From positions 30,695,448 to 30,759,447 of the forward strand of contig OZ022510.1 of assembly GCA_963989385.1 (NCBI GenBank): 64,000 bases of DNA, written 5' to 3'. This document shows positions 35,045 to 47,082 of the stretch, in pieces. A model generated the notes under the pieces. It was not told the origin of the DNA and made no database searches. It saw nothing but the letters and a program-made list of their open reading frames with translations. Each line of letters opens with the position of its first letter. The stretch's first letter is position 1. A program made the position numbers and the translations under genes. The DNA is from Ctena decussata (taxonomy: Eukaryota; Mollusca; Bivalvia; Lucinida; Lucinidae).

Positions 35045-36061
35045 GAAAGGTTCCATCAAGACATAAGTATTTCTTTCATTTTATATTAGGTAGGAACAGC
35101 TACAGCTACATGTACACATTCATTTTATACCGTTAAAGCCTTGCAGTTGTTCTTTCCGTTCTCCGTTTTCACAAACGCCCTCTCAGCAGGTTTTACATAA
35201 TTTTGACCAATTTTAGACACATCTGCATGCAATATGATTGTTTTGGAGAATTTCGTAGCATACACCTCTCATATTTATTGGTTCATAAATCCAAGCCGAA
35301 CTTTTACATTGAATATTGTTTGAACGTAAATACGTTTTCGGTGTATGTCTAAATGCAGGCCTGCAACCCTCTAATTAGTGTCAGCATCACATAAAACTAA
35401 TACACAATGATGAAATAACACAAAATTTAATGCGTTTACTATCAATAAAAAAGTTTCTACAGCAAAAGTCCAAAACTGTAACGTGAGTATACGAAAAATG
35501 ATAAAATAGTATTTTATCATTTCTCGTATACTCACGTTACAGTTACAGCATCATAACTTGGTCCTTTTTGCTGGACTGCAAGTGGTGTATGGTGTTTGTT
35601 CCTGATAAACATAGTTTAACTGCAAGCCTCATGGACATTTGGTATCGCCGCTACCTCCTGTTTCAAATCACCGAAGAAATTAACGCATATCAGATCGTTT
35701 CTTGAAACGCATTGCGAAGTAAGTATAGTTTGTTGTACAAGTTTAGTTTGTGGGAAGAGGCGTATGAAAGCTTCTGATTATAGAATACACAAGATAAAAC
35801 GAAATCTAAATGTTTCCATCATGCTTAAATAAGGAGCATAAGTGCAAATTAATTGTAGCCGCCAGGTGAGAAAGTAAACAATAATTTCGAGGACCCATTT
35901 TTGCACGTGAAACGTGTTGTTTTCAAGTAGTTTCGTAATTAAGAAAAGCGAAATGCATGTTACTGCACCGTTGCATTTGTATTTAATTAGTTGCAGCAGA
36001 AACTTGTCTCAGACTTATTAGGAGGATAAGAGCCTAGAAGCACAGGGACAAGAAAAGTAAA
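35045..36061. other. No gene; hairpin at 35474-35544 only
   Basis: AT-rich flanks of the hairpin, no coding frame. Confidence 0.5.
35474..35544. repeat. 71-nt hairpin, 34-bp stem
   Basis: AACTGTAACGTGAGTATACG and 14 more bases pair with the following arm at 33 of 34 positions around the loop AGT. No flanking duplication is obvious. Confidence 0.92.
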
Positions 36062-36229
36062 TGAGCCGCGACACGACAAAACCAACAAAATGGTATATGC
36101 GCCCAGCGAAGACTCAAATTAACCTGGGCATCCGCCCAGTCTGATCAGAGTCTTCGCTGTGCACTTTATCTGAACCTGATCTGATTATTCGCTGGGCGCG
36201 TATGCCACTCTGTTGGTTTTGTCGTGTCG
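36062..36229. mobile_element. Palindromic repeat (TGAGCCGCGACAC family), short copy
   Basis: Begins TGAGCCGCGACACGACAAAA and ends TTGGTTTTGTCGTGTCG, but is only 168 bp. The central part between the two inner hairpins is deleted. Confidence 0.75.
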
Positions 36230-39200
36230 TTTTAATCGTAGAGTGGTGTGGCATGGTATGGCGTCGACTGGGATAGCGTAGCGTGGCGTTGCTCATATTG
36301 TAAGTTGTTGCTATAGTTTGTTTAGATTCTTGGTAAAATTACAACCAGATTGACGCAATACACGGTACCTGTAACAAGTGGTTCGTTTTTATTATTCCTG
36401 CGAAGGTATAAAATATTGGAACATTATAACCATTCATCTTTATAATTAAAATGTAACAACAAGCTGAGCTTACTCCTCGGCGGGGTTCTAATATCTGCAT
36501 CGGAATGGAATACAGCGAAGACCTACAACAGTGTCCAAGGACACTCTCATCTGCGTCTAGACTGTTCACAATTTTATCCAAACATTTATGATTATTGCTT
36601 CAGCTGATATAAGATGTTCCATGTACTGCTTGTTTGTCTATCAGCTGATTTTAAATAGTCTGTTGATCGAAAGTCCATCTGTTTGAACGAAAATATGTCG
36701 TCACTGAATAGCGTTTCCTCGTTAGAGCGTCTGATTTTACCATTAAGTATGGTTTCGCTAAATTATTCTGGGTAAACGGAGCAAGACTGTTTAAAATACC
36801 TTCGATGAAATATCCTGTGATATTATTGCTGTGTCAGACAGAAAACAATGAGTTATATCATATAATGCTTTTTGAAACATTTGGCACAATAAAACTAATA
36901 CTCAACGATCTAATAATATAGCCTGGCTATATTACTCTTTGCTAGCCAGATTCGCCACCATGCTTCCTAGTACCAGCACTGGGGTATATTGAACATCTGC
37001 AATCTGAATATCTGCAACGGGACTAGATTTAATATGCAAAAATATGGTAACTATCAACATTACGCCTTACTACTCAATGACGATATTTCATTTGTGGTTG
37101 AATTAAATTCAACAAAACATAAGCAAGCGCAAAACCAGTAGAGCTGTACTTGGCTTTAATCCTGTCTACCATAAAGGATCCTTTGCACAATCTTCAATAC
37201 CAAGTTGTTAAACATTTTCAGTGACACAAGAGCCATGATAAAATACTAAATACAAATATTAATACTAATGATAATCAACTTTATTTTGAGAGGGTAACAC
37301 ACTTAGTTACAAAACTAATCTTCCATGAGGCCCTCATTTTTATATACACATCTACAAGTATAAAAGAAATAGTCAAACATATATAGATAACAAGTAGCAT
37401 ACCGGAGTCATTCTGGTTGAGGCATTGATACATGCATACATAAAGAACATAAGTTTAAAACAGTTGTTGCTGTGTGTATAAAATAACTATATCTGGACTA
37501 TGACCTTGGTGAGTATTGTATGTGTTACGTATTATAAAAGCGACTTACTCTCAATGAAAATAAATGGAATCAAGACGCCTTTGTTTAACAATAAAATTAC
37601 TGTTTCTTCCATTATTGTTATATCTGCAACTTTAATCTGATATTCAGTTTATTGTAATACGTACAAGTGATAACTTAGATACAATAGCATTCAGTTGCGT
37701 AAGCCTACATAGGCTTACGCGACGGAATGCTATTGTAGCTGAGATACCCTATATATTTCTATAATATTGATGTTCCCCTGTTATTTTTTATTCAGCTCTT
37801 TAATTAGATTAAATTACCTTGTTTTCTGTTTTAACGCGTATCTTGGCATCATGGCATGACTGATACATCGAACAGTTGCCAATATGGTGTTTTTAGAAAA
37901 CTTGATTGCTCTGAGGGAATGATTTTTAGCCACGTTGGTGATCAATGATGCTAATACCATCTCAGTTAACATAAAAAGTAAAATTACTTCTGTGTACTAA
38001 TGCTATGTAAGTTTCAATTATGCAGCGTAGATGTATATGCAGAAAAGGCTTTTGCCTAGGAAAACGTGTGTTGACCACAAAAGCCGTGTACATCGATACA
38101 CCGCCAAAATATCTCCCGGTCTGACAACGCTCAATCGACGGCAGTATATAGACTTTCATTCAGTTTGCTTTCATTATGGTTTCAACATCGGCTACCATAT
38201 AGGTATAATGGCGGATATGTATTGCATGCATTAAACACGTCGAAATACGTTTCAGCACAAAAGACAAGACTTCAACTGTGTTTCAGTTTGCTTGATTGAT
38301 CTCAAAGATTATTGCGCTAACTGTCACTTGTCAGCAGTAACTTGTTCATGCAGTCAAAATAAATGCTCAGGACAAGTGATTTTCAAAACCTTTCTTAGTC
38401 TTACTTAAAGGCAGAACATGTATCTGTGTCTTTATATTTGAAAAGTATGCATAATTAATTGCCTATCATGAGACCTACTTTTGGTGGTTTATATTCAAAG
38501 TCTTGAATATTTTCGAAATATTATATTAGAAATATTTATGGTTAAGCAAGTGTCCATAGTGTTTGAAATTATCTGGGACGGATACTTTTTTCTGGTTTGG
38601 TGGTCAATACACAGTCAAAGGCATATCACAAAGCAGACAGTAGACTGTGCTCATTACACAGCAAACTGTTTGCCGTAACAAATGCCAAGGTGCTAGCAGC
38701 ATACGGACAACTGTCTGCTGTGCTCTTCGCAAAAACAGCAGAAAGTCTAAAGCTGTACATTCTGTATGTGCTCTTTATTGTACACAGTATATCAGTATGC
38801 AGTTTATAATACATAGTGCTCTGTCCACAGAGCCAATGGTCGATATAAATCAGTGTTGGTACGAAATACAATAATCAAAATGTTGCATATACTATCAGAG
38901 ATAAGATCTGTCGCTCTTTCAAACAATTAATACGAAGTGTATACTGTATGACATCAAGTCAGGAAGCTGATAATCAGTTGAAAACTGGATTTATGTGCTG
39001 GAGTTGAATCTGGAATCTAAATTCATTTCGTATCTGACTTGACATTTTTGATAGACCGGACAGTTGGGCTTTGAACATGCTTTGTTGAAAGTAGCATTGC
39101 CAGATGTGCATATGCCTGTTTTATTTGTACTTAATTAATTTACCACTGCTTCTCCAAATGGATCCCGAAAATCAAGATACGGCATACGTCAAAGCATTAG

Positions 39201-39650
39201 ATAAAGAGAAACTAATTTATATATCCGGACGAGCATATTACCCAGATTTCTACTAATTCTAAGTTGCTTGTATTGGCTCATTATTCAAGCCTGCAAATAA
39301 TTACTCATTTCTACAATTCAAATCATGTGACAAATAAGACTGTGTTACTGTTGGCTAATGGTCTGGAAGTATATACAATCTGAAAAGAATTTTTCGCTTG
39401 CTATATATCATTGCTGTTTTGACTCATTAGTGTTTACACCAAGCAAATGTTTTATTCAAATATTATGAAACAGTTTAAACTTTAGATCAAATATTGTCTG
39501 TAGTGTCTGGAATGCGAAAATAATTTCATGAAACTTTATTTCCCTCCTTCTGATACATGTACCTACTTTTAAGGCAAACCTCCGCTAGATAACATGTGAC
39601 GTGTTAACTGTGACAGAGGAGCTGAAAGGTCGTAAACCCACAAGTCATTT
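36230..39650. other. No gene seen in 3.4 kb
   Basis: Only short overlapping frames on both strands. The hairpin 37680-37737 is the one structured item. ACAGCAAACTGT, AAAGCAGACAGT-type strings cluster at 38620-38740 without a clear period. Confidence 0.5.
37680..37737. repeat. 58-nt hairpin, 28-bp stem
   Basis: TACAATAGCATTC and GCGTAAGCCTA pair with TAGGCTTACGC and GAATGCTATTGTA around a 2-nt loop, with a 4-nt imperfect patch (AGTT/GACG). Weak pairing continues a few bases outward. Confidence 0.88.
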
Positions 39651-39653
39651 TAC

Positions 39654-39975
39654 CACTGCAAGAAAAGAACTGACCAAAATGTCTGTATATACTGTCTCCA
39701 GGCTAGGTATGGTCAGTTATGGATGACGCTCGCATAATACAGACTCCCCAATGGCACGTAAGAAGACAAAAGAATGCGAAGTAGCAAGTAGCAAAGGGAC
39801 ATATGAGCCACGACACGAGAAAACCAACAAAGTGGTTGTGCGCCCACTGCAAGAAAAGAACTGACCAAAAGGTCTGTATATACTGTCTCCAGGCTAGGTA
39901 TGGTCAGTTATGAATGCCGCTTGCATAATACAAACTCCCCAATGGCACGTAAGAAGACGTAAGAATGCGAAATAT
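39654..39975. repeat. 191-bp local duplication
   Basis: CACTGCAAGAAAAGAACTGA through GGCACGTAAGAAGAC occurs at 39654-39780 and again at 39845-39975 with about eight changes. A 42-bp end of the palindromic family lies between the copies. Confidence 0.85.
39804..39845. mobile_element. Palindromic repeat family, 42-bp terminal fragment
   Basis: TGAGCCACGACACGAGAAAA and the following bases to CGCCCA match the family's left end only. It sits at the junction of a local 191-bp duplication (39654-39975). Confidence 0.65.
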
Positions 39976-39979
39976 ATAA

Positions 39980-40557
39980 AGGCAAATAAAGAATCGAATA
40001 AAATAGCTTAAACTAATAGATCAACTCTAGCAATGAATTGTTAAGATGAAATTCACTGTTTGGAGGTCAGTTGTAACTTAAAGGCCAGGTGCCAAGTATA
40101 AAAGCCAAGGGATCTGAAAAATGGCTGTTGTGTTCCCTAGTTCACATACTGTTCGCATGCAGCTATCAAAGCAGAAAATCCAGAAATGTAAAACACTTAG
40201 CCAATAAAAAATTGTGAAACTTGGCACATAACTTCTTTAAGATGTAAGAAGTAATTCCATATCAAAATGAAAATGAAATAATATTCCAAAGTGTACATTT
40301 CAGAAAATCTTTTTTGTAGTCTGCTAGAAAATTCAAATTTACCACCAGTTATAACTGACAGCAAGTAGGAGGGCTTATCAAAGTTCATCACCTCAAGTCC
40401 TGCTTCTTGGAGCGGTTTCAGAATACACAAATAACAATACTGACACATGGCGGGAGATAAAGGTCTAGCAATATTTACTCAATTTTCACCTGTAGTTGTA
40501 TTTCTGGGAGGTTGAAAACAGTCTTAGAATTCAAATAAAAGAAAGAACAAGAGACTA
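39980..40557. other. No feature seen
   Basis: Lies after the 191-bp duplication and before the Cys-rich pseudogene; an 83-codon minus frame (40197-40448) has no recognised product and could be a further worn exon of that gene. Confidence 0.4.
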
Positions 40558-41724
40558 TTATTCCCATAAATGTCCCATATATGGCACTCCATCTGGATTT
40601 GGAATTGGCATGATATCACACCTATGACATTCATACTTTCGAAGACGGGGATCTGCTCTCAATGCCCTATTTTTCTCAGCTAGGTAACGTGGGTCCTTCC
40701 AGGCATTACGGTGGTACATCATAGTCCAAAATCGTTTGTATTTTTTTCTTTTCTCAGACCTGAGTTTCTTACACAAGGAGCCTCATTTTCTTGTCCCCAC
40801 CAGAATTGCCGATTTGATTAATACAGGAATGAATTTCATTTTTCTGAGGTTTATCGAAGTGTAAACTATATTGGGTCACGTGCAAAGTGAATGAACCCCG
40901 AAGGGGTTCATGTAAACTTTGCTAGTGACCCAATGTAGTTTACACTTCGATAGATCTCAGAAAAATTAAGTTCATTGCTTATATTTACATTCATTTCAAT
41001 CAAAACCTCGATGAAAAATCATAAATCAGCGCTAAAATTGAAACAGTATTTAACATGTACACGCAGTTTTTCTGCTAGCAGCGGAACAGCGTGAATGACG
41101 TCATGCCGTCGCCGACGTCCAATCAGACTGTATAGAGTCATTGTTTATTTTGACGTCATTGACGTCGCGTGAATCAATGTAATTATTGGAATGTAAACTA
41201 CATTAGGTCCCAATGGTTTTCTATAGGGCTTTTCAGTGAATACACCAAGAATGTAAATATTCTGTTATACATGGCCTACATAAACAAAACCTACACTCTT
41301 CTTCCTCTAAATTCTGACAAATATTACATTCTTGAAATTCATTATTACTATCAGAATTTTGTTCACTTTCAGATGTGGTTTGACAAGCCACATCATTTCT
41401 ACAAGAGTTTGTATCACCTGCCAGGAAATTTGATCCACTTTTTTCTGTGTCAGTCCGACTTAGCTCATCATAGTTCCAACCATAGTGGCTAAATAAGTGG
41501 TTTATGGTATCCAATTGTTCTTCAGAAACATTCAAAGTCTGTAACTCAATCTCTGCATATAAATAAGCACTAATTGATTTGTAAATGCCACATAAAGCAA
41601 CAAAACAAACACCTTTTCTGATAAGATTTGTGTACAGATTATCTCCATATGATGCTAAGTGGCGGGAATAACAGTGGAAGAAACCAAACCCATTTCTGTG
41701 AAGGGTTTTGCCCAAATTTATCAA
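40558..41724 (-). pseudogene. Broken copy of an unrecognised Cys-rich multicopy-type protein
   Basis: On the minus strand an N-terminal block (41724 to about 41255) reads an alpha/beta-like stretch (GVCFVALCGIYKSISAYLY), an acidic, Ser-rich linker and a Cys cluster ECNICQN...ECRFCLCRPCITE. A C-terminal block (about 40822 to 40558) reads SNRQFWWGQENEAPC, a basic YKRFWTMMYHRNAWKDPRYL helix, CHRCDIMPIPNP and GVPYMGHLWE before a stop. I recall similar WW...KYKRFWTM...YPNPDGVPYMGHKWE proteins in bivalve and coral predictions, function unknown, probably transposon-linked. Between the blocks lies a hairpin repeat (see 40834) that brings stops. A second lesion is a frame change in the A run at 40741-40747. 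No ATG upstream of 41724 was confirmed. Confidence 0.65.
40834..41216. mobile_element. Hairpin element with CRE and CCAAT motifs, copy 1
   Basis: The left part is a long hairpin: a TTTTTCTGAGGTTTATCG arm and about 50 further bases pair with 40920-40980 around a GAATGAACCCC/GGGGTTCAT stem. The right part has TGACGTCA, GCCGACGTCCAATCAGA, TTTTGACGTCATTGACGTC and a terminal GTAATTATTGGAATGTAAAC. GACCCAATGTAGTTTACA-like strings recur three times in two orientations. It interrupts the Cys-rich pseudogene. No coding frame. Confidence 0.7.
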
Positions 41725-42009
41725 GATTGAATGAACCGATTAAAAATAAATGATAAAAATTAAAAGATGAAATAAACAACATGTACTAAAATATACACAC
41801 ATGCAGCTGCAGCTTTGAAAATAAAAAAAAAGATTCTTGACATTGTTACTTGGCAAAAACGTAACTGTCTATCCTGTCCCCCCCTGTATGGGGTACAAGT
41901 GTATCACTCCTTTAGGGAAAAAGTGAAGACACTGATATTGAAAATGTCTTTTCAGAAAGTCCAAGGATAATCAACATTGCACTAATTTTCATTAATTAAT
42001 CTTGAAGAT

Positions 42010-42138
42010 ATGGAAGGTCAAAGGAGACAAGTTCGAGCCAGGCCTCCAAGTTTCAAAATCGAAGTACCTGGAGGTGAACAGAAAAAAATGTTCTCATATT
42101 GTGTTTTTGGAGTAGTTTTTGGAGTATTATTTAAATGA
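42010..42138 (+). CDS. Possible small coding fragment, function unknown
   Basis: A 42-codon frame from ATG 42010 to TGA 42136-42138 starts MEGQRRQVRARPPSFKIEVP and continues GGEQKKM before a hydrophobic tail of low complexity. The basic start and the FKIEVPGGE segment look protein-like and recall N-termini of uncharacterised bivalve proteins; the tail after KKM looks like random translation, so a splice donor or a break may lie near 42087. It faces away from the broken gene at 40558-41724. Evidence is composition and memory only. Confidence 0.25.
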   Translation: MEGQRRQVRARPPSFKIEVPGGEQKKMFSYCVFGVVFGVLFK

Positions 42139-42209
42139 TAAAGCTTGCTATTTTGTTGAAAACCAACATTGTAAGTCATATTTTTCCTCAGTATGTTATT
42201 TTCAATATT

Positions 42210-42451
42210 TGAGCCGCAACAAGACATAACCAATGAAGTGGCGTGTGCGCCAGCGAAGACTCAGATCAGCCTGTGCATCCGCCTAGTCTAATCAGAGTCT
42301 TCGCTGTGTGCTTTATGGGTAGGGTAGCTAAAGGTTCAAGCTACCTCCATGCGAGCAGCAAAGACTGATCAGACTAGGCGAATGCCCAGACTGATTTGAG
42401 TCTTGGCTGGGTGCACATGTCATTTTGTTGGTTTTGTCACGATGCCGCTCA
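42210..42451. mobile_element. Palindromic repeat (TGAGCCGCGACAC family), copy 4
   Basis: Begins TGAGCCGCAACAAGACATAA and ends TTTTGTCACGATGCCGCTCA. Both inner hairpins (AGACTCAGATCAG and AGTCTAATCAGAGTCT; then GACTGATCAGAC) are present. Confidence 0.78.
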
Positions 42452-42896
42452 TTTATTAATTCCTGAATAAATTATAGAAAAAACCAATCTTGAGTTCAAG
42501 AGTAACAATGAAAGTTTAGCTTTCTAGTTCTACACAAGAATCCAGTGTAGCAGACGATGTAAATATCAAACATGTGCTTCTGTTTACAAGTGTAAAAGCT
42601 AATAGAATCAAACTGATAACAGAGCAGACGACTTTAAGCCCATCCCACTTTACCATATAGGCTTAATTGCTGTCCGTACGGATATTTCGCTGTCTGGAAC
42701 CTGGCCTTTAAAGACCGTATTACAATATGGCCTCCTACATACTATATGCCCCAAATTCTGGAATGCCCCTTGAAAAAAGGATCAGATAAATTTGTTATGG
42801 TTATTTGTTAACTAGCCTCTAATAGCAAAAGGAAACAGAAAGCTCTTATTCCGGTTGTAAAAGCTCTAATACCAAACATTTTGACCACTGTATTAC
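42452..42896. other. No feature seen
   Basis: AT-rich flank of the 1,377-bp tandem repeat. Confidence 0.5.
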
Positions 42897-45800
42897 AGGA
42901 GTGAAAGTACCTACTACGTCATCAATTTTTGGGTACACAAGGGTTTTAGCAGACAATTTGAATACATAGAAAACATCAGCTGCTGCTATTGGCTGAAAAT
43001 GGATGCTGAGTTAATGTTATTATTATTTCTTTTTAATTCAGTGGTTGAACATGTAAAATTAGGGAGTTGAATTATTGAATGTCTACCAGTATTATTGTTT
43101 TGCATTTCTAAACTCATTGAATTTTCGACAGTTATTTTCATCAGAAAGCAGTTCCGCAGACGGTTGTTGGGTTTGGGTTTACCCGGCTCTCTTAAATGCA
43201 ACATAAGGTATTGTTTTTCTTTGCTTGTTTAAATTTTGAGTCCACCAGCTAGAAGGAGCTATGGTCTAAAGTAGCCGCGATTCGCGGGAAAGGTGTTGTA
43301 TTTTCCAAAATGTTTGTATTGCGGTCTATGGGAAATGAATTGGTACCGTCACCCCTAAAGCGAAAGTAGATTTTTGCTTTCTGTGCCTTATTTCAATGTT
43401 TTCCATTGGGTTTTCAAGGAGTCTCTTGTAAAACATGTCTCATTACACTGAAATGCTGCTGTTCTGTAAGTAATTCACATCTGAAATGTTCAAAATAATG
43501 AGACTGGCCCTCAATGTTGTCTCAATTGGGTTGAATCTCTCCTGACACTGATTTCTGGAGGGGGTGGGGCTAATTTGAAAGGTCCCCTTGCATCAGTTTA
43601 CATGTTATCTTGGATAAGAAGTGCATTTTTATGAATTTGATTGTTCAAAATTATAAGCCGTATGCTTTCGAAACCTGGGGAAAAGCTTCATTTTGGAAAA
43701 ATCATGGTCCAAAGTTGGGTCTTGGTAGAGATTTTAAGGCGCGACACAGTGTCGTCTGCAGATTTCACCACTGCTGACTGTAAAAAGGCCTTCAAATATC
43801 TTTTTTGCTCCTTAGCTTGCTAGATCAGTTCTAGAAATCTGTTCTAGAAAGCAGAAAACTGCATTGATTTCCAATTTTGACACTCTTTGGTGTCCAAATT
43901 GCCAAAAAAATGCACATTTTTCTTGCAAATTTGGGGGTGTACTTCCAAGAATGAGTGTAAATTCTTATAGAATGACCATTATTTCATGTTTTGATTTATT
44001 TTAGCAGCTGAACAGTTTGAAGTTTCAAGTTAAGCGAGAAAGAGTTGTGTGCTTGAGTATATTTTCCACCAGTATGAGGTAAACTTTTTGCTTTTTCGTA
44101 AAAAATTGTGTTTTTCAACTCCGGCCGAAGTGACCTGATGCAAAAACTTTAGCGCACTGTTGAAGGAAATCCAGTCATTGGAGTTCTTCGAAACTTGGAA
44201 ACTGTCTTGAAGAAAGCCTGAATTTTGAATTCAGGCAGGACTTATTTGATTTTAAAGATTTTGGGCGCAGTATAGGAGTGAAAGTACCTACTACGTCATC
44301 AATTTTTGGGTACACAAGGGTTTTAGCAGACAATTTGAATACATAGAAAACATCAGCTGCTGCTATTGGCTGAAAATGGATGCTGAGTTAATGTTATTAT
44401 TATTTCTTTTTAATTCAGTGGTTGAACATGTAAAATTAGGGAGTTGAATTATTGAATGTCTACCAGTATTATTGTTTTGCATTTCTAAACTCATTGAATT
44501 TTCGACAGTTATTTTCATCAGAAAGCAGTTCCGCAGACGGTTGTTGGGTTTGGGTTTACCCGGCTCTCTTAAATGCAACATAAGGTATTGTTTTTCTTTG
44601 CTTGTTTAAATTTTGAGTCCACCAGCTAGAAGGAGCTATGGTCTAAAGTAGCCGCGATTCGCGGGAAAGGTGTTGTATTTTCCAAAATGTTTGTATTGCG
44701 GTCTATGGGAAATGAATTGGTACCGTCACCCCTAAAGCGAAAGTAGATTTTTGCTTTCTGTGCCTTATTTCAATGTTTTCCATTGGGTTTTCAAGGAGTC
44801 TCTTGTAAAACATGTCTCATTACACTGAAATGCTGCTGTTCTGTAAGTAATTCACATCTGAAATGTTCAAAATAATGAGACTGGCCCTCAATGTTGTCTC
44901 AATTGGGTTGAATCTCTCCTGACACTGATTTCTGGAGGGGGTGGGGCTAATTTGAAAGGTCCCCTTGCATCAGTTTACATGTTATCTTGGATAAGAAGTG
45001 CATTTTTATGAATTTGATTGTTCAAAATTATAAGCCGTATGCTTTCGAAACCTGGGGAAAAGCTTCATTTTGGAAAAATCATGGTCCAAAGTTGGGTCTT
45101 GGTAGAGATTTTAAGGCGCGACACAGTGTCGTCTGCAGATTTCACCACTGCTGACTGTAAAAAGGCCTTCAAATATCTTTTTTGCTCCTTAGCTTGCTAG
45201 ATCAGTTCTAGAAATCTGTTCTAGAAAGCAGAAAACTGCATTGATTTCCAATTTTGACACTCTTTGGTGTCCAAATTGCCAAAAAAATGCACATTTTTCT
45301 TGCAAATTTGGGGGTGTACTTCCAAGAATGAGTGTAAATTCTTATAGAATGACCATTATTTCATGTTTTGATTTATTTTAGCAGCTGAACAGTTTGAAGT
45401 TTCAAGTTAAGCGAGAAAGAGTTGTGTGCTTGAGTATATTTTCCACCAGTATGAGGTAAACTTTTTGCTTTTTCGTAAAAAATTGTGTTTTTCAACTCCG
45501 GCCGAAGTGACCTGATGCGAAAACTTTAGCGCACTGTTGAAGGAAATCCAGTCATTGGAGTTCTTCGAAACTTGGAAACTGTCTTGAAGAAAGCCTGAAT
45601 TTTGAATTCAGGCAGGACTTATTTGATTTTAAAGATTTTGGGCGCAGTATAGGAGTGAAAGTACCTACTACGTCATCAATTTTTGGGTACACAAGGGTTT
45701 TAGCAGACAATTTGAATACATAGAAAACATCAGCTGCTGCTATTGGCTGAAAATGGATGCTGAGTTAATGTTATTATTATTTCTTTTTAATTCAGTGGTT

Positions 45801-46111
45801 GAACATGTAAAATTAGGGAGTTGAATTATTGAATGTCTACCAGTATTATTGTTTTGCATTTCTAAACTCATTGAATTTTCGACAGTTATTTTCATCAGAA
45901 AGCAGTTCCGCAGACGGTTGTTGGGTTTGGGTTTACCCGGCTCTCTTAAATGCAACATAAGGTATTGTTTTTCTTTGCTTGTTTAAATTTTGAGTCCACC
46001 AGCTAGAAGGAGCTATGGTCTAAAGTAGCCGCGATTCGCGGGAAAGGTGTTGTATTTTCCAAAATGTTTGTATTGCGGTCTATGGGAAATGAATTGGTAC
46101 CGTCACCCCTA
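42897..46111. repeat. 1,377-bp tandem repeat, 2.33 copies
   Basis: Copies at 42897-44273, 44274-45650 and partial 45651-46111 repeat at exactly 1,377 bp. By eye they differ at about one base (GCAAAAACT near 44138 against GCGAAAACT near 45515). The unit is AT-rich with a CGACACAGTGTCG palindrome. Each holds the same small frames (72 codons minus, 60 codons plus), with no recognisable domain. It is either a very recent tandem duplication, a short satellite, or an assembly duplication. Confidence 0.95.
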
Positions 46112-47082
46112 CAGCAGGATGCAACTTAGCAACAGCTGCGGCTGCTTATCTGCCGTCTATGTAAACAAACAATATTATGCTGAAAAGTTTACCAGAATCT
46201 GAACTTGTAGGCTGTTGACAAAAGTGTCTAGCAACTGGTTATTACTCAGTGATTCACTGCTGGAGCTGAACTATTTAACTGAACTACTCAATCGGCTTTA
46301 AGTATTCTGTTTCTTCAAAATCTTCTAGCGTGCGTGACTTGCTATTATTCTTCAGTATCACACATATAAATAACATTTTTCTGACCATTAATATCATAAA
46401 AAGAGACTTTTTGACCGTCAAACATAAAAGCGCGTCATGAAAATGTCATCAAACTCGTCAGAATTGGCCTCAAAAATAGACTTACACAGCAATAGGAAAA
46501 TATTACAGAAACAAAAAGAAAACGAGTTGTCCCGTTGCCGCTGTAGGTGCTCTGTATTAGAAATGACCACATCTTGGTCATCAATGTGCTAGACACAGAG
46601 AAAATTATCTCTGGTTTTTGTTGGGATTTTTCTGTGAAATATAGGACTTTGAATGGCCAAAGAATAACACAGAAAGGCAACAACAAGGTCTGAACTATGA
46701 TAAAATATACATTTGTTTATGTTTTTGTCCATCATGAACCATTATCAGGATAGTGATACGGATCATAGATAGAAAGATCAATTAAACTTTACCTATATAG
46801 TAAACAAGTAAATAAACAGACATGGAATTTGGTAGATAAATCAACATTGTCTGTATACAAATCTGTCAGTATATATTACTACAGTTAAGAAGTCCTATGC
46901 TTAATTCTTGGCATTGTTTACGCCAGATGGTTATAAGTCTGTTTACCCACTTTCATAAAGCCTCAACAATGTACCTACTTTAACCGCTAATTGAACCGTA
47001 ATTTAAGTAAGGGCCGGGCAGGTGTAAGGAGCCATGACCTAAGAAAGGTCATAATCAATACAGGAACAGAACGAAGACATAA
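46112..47082. other. No feature seen
   Basis: Right flank of the tandem repeat; an 83-codon minus frame (46435-46686) has no domain. Confidence 0.5.

Noticed and set aside
42986..43204. 72-codon minus frame repeated three times (also 44363 and 45740)
   Set aside because: Its recurrence only reflects the 1,377-bp duplication. It starts with a protein-like stretch but ends in Asn runs, and no domain is recognised. Not enough to call a gene.
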